Below the pieces are notes generated by a model. That model had not been told where the DNA came from. It ran no database searches and saw nothing but the letters and a program-made list of their open reading frames with translations. Both the position numbers and the translations under genes were made by a program. 64,000 bases of DNA from an uncultured Acetatifactor sp. (GTDB lineage Bacteria; Bacillota; Clostridia; Lachnospirales; Lachnospiraceae): positions 28,836 to 92,835 of the forward strand of contig CAJUJN010000008.1 in assembly GCA_910586775.1 (NCBI GenBank). Reading direction: 5' to 3'. Positions 58,927-64,000 of this stretch are shown piece after piece (the first letter of the stretch is position 1; every line of letters begins with the position of its first letter).

Positions 58927-60777
58927 TCACACCCGTCTGCCCTCAAAGTAAGGAAATCGCTCCAACGCAGCAAAAATATCCTGAAAATCCTCCTTCGGTG
59001 CCAGTTCGATATACCGCTCCAACAGTTCCTTCTCCTGTTCCCTGTATTTCGCATAAAAAATGTCGAACAGATTATGTCCCCGCAGGTATATCCTGATTTC
59101 TTCCATATGCCGTTTGATATCCTTTGTACTCTCCATTTCGAATCCCAGAATTTCCGTCAGATGGCGGCCGCTTTTGAGTCGGTAGAGGTATTCCTTCCAT
59201 TTTTCCAGAAGTATCTCATAAAAAGCCTCCTCCGACTCAACAATGCCCAGCTGAGCCATCACCTTGGGATTCAGAAAATAATTCTCGAAAGAATAATACT
59301 TCAGTATCAATACATTTTCGGGCCGGACCTGGGGCAGCTTATCCATATCCTCCCTGTTGCGCTCGTCATAGTAGCGGCAAAGCTGGCTTGCCAGAACTGT
59401 CCTGTCCTTACCGTCGCTGTCGCGGACCATTAGAAACTGATCCCGCAGGTAAATCTGGTTCATATATTTCAAATTGGCATAGGTTTTGATATTCGTGCAG
59501 CTGTTTGTGGTGATAATGGCAATCCGGGACAGATTCCCTTCGCTGTCAACCGTCTCCGCATAATACTTGCCAAGCAGAAGCGGCAGACGGGATTTATCCT
59601 GTTTCCCCTCCACAATAAATACAAAGTTCACGTTCATCAGATCCCCTGCCGTGTAGCCCAGGTCATCCAGAATGGCGCTGATATCCGTTTTCTTTCGGAT
59701 ATCGCTGGAGCCGTCTTCCTGGTGGATAACCTGCCTGATCTGCCTGCTGTTAAAATTAGGCAGCAGATTGGGCGAATGGGTGGTAAATATAACCTGGTTC
59801 TTCGCCGCCAGGCGATACAGAATGGTGCCGCACACTTTCTGCAGGCTGGGATGAAGAAAGATCTCAGGATCCTCGATCATAATAATGCTGGACAGATTTT
59901 CCTCAATCTGTGTATAGGCCTCCAACAGAGAAAACAGGTAAATGGAGCGCATGCCCTTCCCCATGTGAGAAACAGGCCGCGGCACATTCTGCGCCGGATG
60001 GCGGATTTCCGTGGTGACCTCCAGGATTTTCTCCACATCCCGGTTCATAGAGTATAGAATATGCTCACGTCCTCCGTTTTTCTGAAAACAGTCGTTGACC
60101 ATACGGGCAAATGTATCCAGATTCAGCCGATAAAGCTTATAGTCCAACAGCTTGGAAGTTTCCAGCGCGTCCAGCTGTGCGGGCGTCTTCTGCTCGATCA
60201 ACCCGATACAGTGAAAACAATGATTGCAGTCCCTGGCCTGATTGAACATGCAGCAGCCCGAGCGCATCCGTTTCAGGATCTCATCCTCCTGTAAGAGCAG
60301 CAAATCCCGCTGGAGCTGTTCTAAACGACGTTCCGTACCCACATGATAAATCTTGGGGAAGACCTCTTTGATATAAGGATTGTTCTTGTTTGTGCCGTCC
60401 TGATACCGGATACGGCCGTCCCTGTTTGCCGTCATGGTAAATTCCAGCACATAATCGGAGTAAGAGGGCAGCTTCCGGCAGAAATCCTGCAGCCATGCCT
60501 CTTTTTTCCGGTACTGACTGACCACGCCCCTGCGGCGCAGCAGATCCAGGTCCTCCTCCGTAATCGCAAGTGATACGTGAATACGGATTTTTGCCCCTGC
60601 TTCCCCGAAATCTTCCGGGCCGATCTGATATTCGCCGCCTGCTGCCCGGACGGCATCCAGCACGGTTGTTTTGCCGGTATTATTCTGCCCCACCAGAATC
60701 AGGGCATTCTCGATGTCCGGAATATGCATGTCACGAATGGATTTAAAGTTTTGGATATGAAGGCCTGTAATTTTCAT
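58927..60777 (-). CDS. OLD-family ATPase/TOPRIM nuclease with a cysteine cluster
   Basis: Protein of 616 aa. ABC/SMC-like ATPase: Walker A GQNNTGKTT (30-38), signature-like HMGKGMRSIYLFSLLEA (271-287), Walker B IIMIEDPEIFLHP (298-310), and H-loop TTHSPNLLP. TOPRIM-type nuclease: E390-G391 and D394 in VFIVEGKQDKS, and D453/D455 in VRDSDGKDR. An insert in the ATPase domain carries five cysteines (175, 176, 184, 187, 190; CNHCFHC) and may bind zinc. OLD-like proteins act as DNA nucleases, several in phage defence. No UvrD-like helicase partner is adjacent, so it appears to be a stand-alone (class 1-like) OLD. Confidence 0.82.
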   Translation of the reverse strand: MKITGLHIQNFKSIRDMHIPDIENALILVGQNNTGKTTVLDAVRAAGGEYQIGPEDFGEAGAKIRIHVSLAITEEDLDLLRRRGVVSQYRKKEAWLQDFCRKLPSYSDYVLEFTMTANRDGRIRYQDGTNKNNPYIKEVFPKIYHVGTERRLEQLQRDLLLLQEDEILKRMRSGCCMFNQARDCNHCFHCIGLIEQKTPAQLDALETSKLLDYKLYRLNLDTFARMVNDCFQKNGGREHILYSMNRDVEKILEVTTEIRHPAQNVPRPVSHMGKGMRSIYLFSLLEAYTQIEENLSSIIMIEDPEIFLHPSLQKVCGTILYRLAAKNQVIFTTHSPNLLPNFNSRQIRQVIHQEDGSSDIRKKTDISAILDDLGYTAGDLMNVNFVFIVEGKQDKSRLPLLLGKYYAETVDSEGNLSRIAIITTNSCTNIKTYANLKYMNQIYLRDQFLMVRDSDGKDRTVLASQLCRYYDERNREDMDKLPQVRPENVLILKYYSFENYFLNPKVMAQLGIVESEEAFYEILLEKWKEYLYRLKSGRHLTEILGFEMESTKDIKRHMEEIRIYLRGHNLFDIFYAKYREQEKELLERYIELAPKEDFQDIFAALERFPYFEGRRV

Positions 60778-61108
60778 GGGTTCGCCTCCGCATAAATACG
60801 ACTGGTGCAGCTGTCAGCCTGCTTCTGCCACGGAAACCGCTCCGCCATTTCTCTCATCCGTCTTCCCGGCGGAAAGCAGGACATTCTTTCTATCATCATG
60901 GTTCCACACTCATATTTTCATTATAATATCCAATTCGTAAAAAGACAATGACTATTGTAAAACAAAAAATACTGGAAAGCTTCCGGTAATTGCAGTATAC
61001 TATCCGAGGAAAAATATTTAAAATATTTTTAATTTTCATGCAATAAACCATCATTTTTGTTGTGTATATAGATGAAAGGCCTTTACACCACAGGGAAAGG
61101 AGGATGCA
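60778..61108. other. Divergent intergenic region, OLD gene and ECF sigma factor
   Basis: These 331 bp lie between two divergent genes. An AT-rich inverted repeat AAAAATATTT/AAATATTTTT is near 61010-61035. GGAAAGGAGG precedes the sigma gene. I could not assign a promoter confidently in either direction. Confidence 0.5.
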
Positions 61109-61669
61109 ATGAAAGACGAGGAGATAATCACACTGTACTGGGAGCGGGACGAAAAAGCCATCACCGCAACCGAGGAGCGATACGGCAGCTACTGCCACTC
61201 CATTGCCTGCAACATCCTGCATAATACCGAAGACGCCCGGGAATGTGTCAACGACACCTGGCTGGGAGCCTGGAAATCCATGCCGCCCCACCGTCCCAAC
61301 CGGCTGTCGGTCTATCTGGGAAAAATCACGCGCAACCTGTCGCTGAACCGCCTGAAGCATTACACCGCCGAAAAGCGAGGCCTGGGACAGGGAGAGTTGG
61401 TATTATCGGAGCTGGAAGAATGCATTCCGGGGAAAAACAACGTTGAACAGCTGATTGAAGAAATGGACCTGACAAAATCCATCAACTGCTTTCTCTATGC
61501 CCAACCCCGGCAGAAGCGCAATATCTTTATCCGGCGGTACTGGTATCTCTGTCCTGTACGAGATATCGCTGCATCCTTCGGCATGAGCGAAAGCAAAGTT
61601 GCATCCCTGCTTTTCCGTATGCGGAACGAGTTGAGAACACACCTTGAAAAGGAGGATATTCACATATGA
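61109..61669 (+). CDS. ECF-type RNA polymerase sigma factor
   Basis: Protein of 186 aa. Region 2 (about 12-85) has ATEERYGSYCHSIACNIL, ECVNDTWLGAWKSMPPHRP and ITRNLSLNRLK. Region 4 (about 125-180) has FIRRYWYLCPVRDIAASFGMSE and LLFRMRNELRTHL. GGAGG precedes the ATG. The stop codon overlaps the start of the next gene by 4 bp (ATGA), linking it to a membrane anti-sigma-like partner. Such pairs usually respond to envelope or extracellular signals and control their own operon. Confidence 0.94.
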   Translation: MKDEEIITLYWERDEKAITATEERYGSYCHSIACNILHNTEDARECVNDTWLGAWKSMPPHRPNRLSVYLGKITRNLSLNRLKHYTAEKRGLGQGELVLSELEECIPGKNNVEQLIEEMDLTKSINCFLYAQPRQKRNIFIRRYWYLCPVRDIAASFGMSESKVASLLFRMRNELRTHLEKEDIHI

Positions 61670-63339
61670 AAATGGAAAAAGAACATTCCGGCGAAAAACT
61701 TCTGAACGCCATCGGAGAAATCGACGATAATCTTGTCTCCGAAGCATTCAATGATACAAAAAACAGGAAAAACTGGCTCAAATGGGGAAGCCTGGCTGCT
61801 ATGCTGGTACTTTGTGTAAGCGCGGGAATTATCAGTATCGGCATCCGGAACAATAAGAATACAGATATCTCCGATGCGGATGTCTACCATGCTGACACCA
61901 GGAATATGGACGCCTCAAATGCGGGCATCCCAAATGCAGACTCCTCAAATATGGGCAGCCAGGCTTCCGGAACCGCAGGCAGTTATCTCGCTGAAAACAG
62001 TATCGTTATCCTGGATGTGAACCCCAGTATTGCGTTAACCGTCAACGAAGACGAAAAAGTAGTCAGCGCCGAAGGCCTGAATGAAGACGGCAGGACAATC
62101 CTGAACGGAATGGACCTCTCAGACATTGACATAGCCGTGGCAGTAAATGCCGTTATCGGCTCCATGCTGCAGAAAGGATACCTGAGTGACCTGCAGAATG
62201 CCATCCTGGTCACCGTGGAAAACGAGGATGCCGAGAAATCCGCCGCACTCCAGGAACGCATCTCTTCTATTATAGGAACCGCTTTACAGGACGGCAATCT
62301 GGACGGCAGCGTGCTCAGCCAGACATTAAACGAAACCGCTGACCTGGCGCAGATGGCACAGAATTACGGCATTTCTCCCGGCAAGGCGGCGCTTATACAG
62401 GAAGTGATGTCCCAGGACCCTACCCTCACCCTGGAAAGCCTGGTGCCGCTGTCCATTACGGAGATTGCGCTTATCTCCCAGTCCAAAAATCTTTCTCCTG
62501 AGTCACTGGCTCAAAACGGCACCGCCAGCGACAAGGCATATATCAGCCGGGAGTCGGCTTTGGAAATAGCATACGGGCATGCCGGTGTCAGTGCCCAGGA
62601 CGCCGCCATGGTTAAGGTGGAATTTGACAGCGAAGACGGTATTATGGTCTATGAAATAGAATTCTATGCAGGAACGACGGAATACGAATATGATATTAAC
62701 GCCCGAACAGGCCAGGTGGTGAAATACGAAGCTGAAAACCGGAACGCCGCATGGCAGGACGGAACCTCCGGACAGAAGCCCGCCAATCCCCAGCAGCCTG
62801 CCGGCACGCAACAGCCTTCCGCCGATTCTGGGCAAACCGCCATCGGTTCGGAACAGTCCGGCAGCCAGTACATCGGCGAAGAGGCAGCTAAGGAAAAAGC
62901 TCTGGCAAATGCAGGCATTACCGCTGACAGTGTCAAATATATCAATGCCTGGCTTGAATATGACGACGGCCGGCCGGAATGTTATGAAGTGGAATTTGCA
63001 GCAGGCAACGTGGAATACAAGTACGCGATTGATCTGTATTCCGGCGCTGTACTGACACAGGAAATGGAACGTCACGGCAGCCATGAACCCCACGGAAACA
63101 ATACAGAAAACAGAGGTACTTCCGCTGCCTCCGCAGACATCGGAGAAGAAGCCGCCAGGACTGCTGCCCTCTCCCATGCAGGGCTCAATGTCTCCCAGGT
63201 TGCAAAGCTTAAAACCGATTATGACTACGATGACGGGATTGCCATATACGAGGTGGAATTTGAATATAATGGCTATGAGTACGAATATAAAATTGATGCC
63301 GCAACCGGAGAAATCCTGGAATACGAAATTGATGACTGA
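61666..63339 (+). CDS. RsgI-like membrane anti-sigma factor with three PepSY domains
   Basis: Protein of 557 aa. A cytoplasmic N-terminus of ~37 residues, probably sigma-binding, leads to TM (about 38-60). A short degenerate Asn/Asp/Ala-rich linker (65-98) follows, then an RsgI-type domain (about 110-215) with SIVILDVNPSIALTVNEDE. Further on are three PepSY-like domains (about 292-355, 401-465, 491-555), each ending in a strand such as EYEYDINARTGQVV. A proline/glutamine-rich linker separates the first two. PepSY domains in related proteins bind ligands or inhibit proteases. RsgI homologues sense extracellular polysaccharide or undergo autoproteolysis; a sensing role here is inference. Confidence 0.85.
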   Translation: MKMEKEHSGEKLLNAIGEIDDNLVSEAFNDTKNRKNWLKWGSLAAMLVLCVSAGIISIGIRNNKNTDISDADVYHADTRNMDASNAGIPNADSSNMGSQASGTAGSYLAENSIVILDVNPSIALTVNEDEKVVSAEGLNEDGRTILNGMDLSDIDIAVAVNAVIGSMLQKGYLSDLQNAILVTVENEDAEKSAALQERISSIIGTALQDGNLDGSVLSQTLNETADLAQMAQNYGISPGKAALIQEVMSQDPTLTLESLVPLSITEIALISQSKNLSPESLAQNGTASDKAYISRESALEIAYGHAGVSAQDAAMVKVEFDSEDGIMVYEIEFYAGTTEYEYDINARTGQVVKYEAENRNAAWQDGTSGQKPANPQQPAGTQQPSADSGQTAIGSEQSGSQYIGEEAAKEKALANAGITADSVKYINAWLEYDDGRPECYEVEFAAGNVEYKYAIDLYSGAVLTQEMERHGSHEPHGNNTENRGTSAASADIGEEAARTAALSHAGLNVSQVAKLKTDYDYDDGIAIYEVEFEYNGYEYEYKIDAATGEILEYEIDD

Positions 63340-63396
63340 TTTGGGGTCCCGATAACCCCGTTATCATTTTTGTTATACCCACAACCGCAAATAATT

Positions 63397-63474
63397 GCCG
63401 CCTGCACAGTATAACGAGTGAACGCATCGGCAATCCAGAGCTGAAAGCGGCAATTAAATGCGTTCATAAGTATA
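63397..63474 (-). repeat. Dispersed palindromic repeat R2, copy b
   Basis: Contains TATAACGAGTGAACGCAT and ATGCGTTCATAAGTATA arms around GCAATCCAGAGCTGAAAGC. It is almost the exact reverse complement of 8469-8550. It lies about 60 bp after the stop of the PepSY protein gene. Confidence 0.85.
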
Positions 63475-63490
63475 TATCTGTTATAAATTT

Positions 63491-63570
63491 ACAGGGGCTG
63501 CAGGAAAATGACCGCATTTCCGCAATACACACATATTGCGTACAAATGACATTTTCCTGACGGCCCCTGT
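63491..63570. repeat. Long inverted repeat
   Basis: ACAGGGGCTGCAGGAAAATG (63491-63510) and CATTTTCCTGACGGCCCCTG (63550-63569) pair with a few mismatches. The loop carries a second stem, CGCAAT/ATTGCG. The whole forms a ~80-nt hairpin between the PepSY gene and the SDR remnant. It may be a terminator or another small mobile repeat. Confidence 0.75.
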
Positions 63571-63624
63571 ATGCCTGTTCTCCTGTCTCTTTACCCCTTA
63601 TCCACTCTGCAGTGCCGTCTTTGC

Positions 63625-63900
63625 CTACCAGGTACGGGAACCCATGGCACGGAACTGCGCCATCGTAGTTGTATGAGAATTCAGGCCGCCGTCCACAGTT
63701 ATGATCTGACCGGTCACATTCACTTTCATCGGCTCCGAAATAGACACAGGCATAGGCGATGTCCTCAGGGCAGCCGTAACGGTTCACCATGATATTGCTG
63801 AGGAATATGTTTTTCAGCATCCGGGGAACTCTGGCTTAATTCTGAGGTGCCACTATCAGGCCAGGACGCACGCAGTTACAGCGGATATTGCTCTTATTTG
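63625..63900 (-). pseudogene. Decayed short-chain dehydrogenase/reductase (C-terminal part)
   Basis: The minus strand encodes recognisable SDR fragments in shifting frames. NIRCNCVRPGLIVAPQN is followed by a TAA codon, then ARVPRMLKNIFLSNIMVNRYG and PEDIAYACVYFGADES. A frameshift near 63710 comes next, then VTGQIITVDGGLNSH and FRAMGSRTW before a TAG (63625-63627). TGQIITVDGG is the classical SDR C-terminal motif. The upstream part shows another stop (TAG in the frame near 63910), so the gene is inactive. The N-terminal region with the NAD-binding glycine motif would lie beyond the window or has been lost. Confidence 0.75.
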
Positions 63901-64000
63901 ACTATGCACTGTCAGGCTTCCGGGCGGACATGTTCATACGTTTCGTGTTACTGTTCACTGGCCCCATTAGGCCATTGTGAAAAGTGCTGAAATTTATTTT

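Noticed and set aside
1..64000. tRNA, rRNA, phage or integrase genes
   Set aside because: None was recognised by eye on either strand. A tRNAscan or Infernal run would be needed to exclude small RNA genes.

Overview
The window reads as chromosomal DNA of a gut-type anaerobic Firmicute, most likely a Lachnospiraceae member (an Eisenbergiella/Hungatella-like genome is a guess). The grounds are a class III (anaerobic) ribonucleotide reductase, a four-subunit 2-oxoacid:ferredoxin oxidoreductase, GHKL/LytTR two-component systems, an AAA-ATPase/PD-(D/E)XK 'DUF1703' protein, a DUF4869-like protein beside a small P-loop ATPase, GH94 and GH127 enzymes, and strong Shine-Dalgarno sites. Nearly all genes lie on the minus strand. 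The exceptions are a hemerythrin, a deacetylase-like protein, one small ORF, and an ECF sigma/anti-sigma pair. No rRNA, tRNA, CRISPR array or complete transposon was found.

Layout. 1-1280: OmpR-type regulator and the start of its histidine kinase. 1776-4700: three-gene ABC-2 exporter behind a strong promoter and a structured leader. 4810-8310: HTH remnant, a second ABC exporter, and an XRE regulator/membrane-protein pair with two operator-like repeats. 8598-13177: chemoreceptor, a fused HD-AAC(6')-like protein, hemerythrin, TRIC channel. 13178-15544: deacetylase-like/CHB_HEX protein. 15575-21173: first LytTR-GHKL-ABC-ABC cassette, whose kinase carries an in-frame amber codon. 21256-26386: feoAB, DUF1703 ATPase, 5-formyl-THF cyclo-ligase. 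26766-32513: VanRS-like system, GT4 glycosyltransferase, DedA protein. 32806-39027: second LytTR-GHKL-ABC-ABC cassette, with a LytTR-type repeat pair in front of the exporters. 39642-42019: nrdD with NrdR-box-like sites. 42279-46187: ferredoxin oxidoreductase operon behind a T-box leader with a probable isoleucine specifier. 46336-48754: P-loop ATPase, DUF4869-like gene without its start codon, NUDIX protein, small ORF. 48867-58580: sugar block (phosphohexomutase, GH94 phosphorylase, lipoprotein, unknown protein, GH127). 58927-60777: OLD-like ATPase/TOPRIM protein with an inserted cysteine cluster. 61109-63339: ECF sigma factor and RsgI/PepSY membrane partner. 63625-63900: decayed SDR gene.

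Two themes run through the window. First, intergenic space is seeded with at least four families of dispersed hairpin-forming repeats, called R1 to R4 here; copies tens of kilobases apart are nearly identical. Second, unrelated genes carry in-frame tandem repeats of 33-36 bp that build charged tails or inserts (FeoA, a GT4 enzyme, an ABC exporter), and one 36-bp duplication copies the 3' end of a response-regulator gene. The duplicated LytTR-GHKL-ABC-ABC cassette is the best candidate for a little-described system; no substrate peptide gene was identified with confidence.
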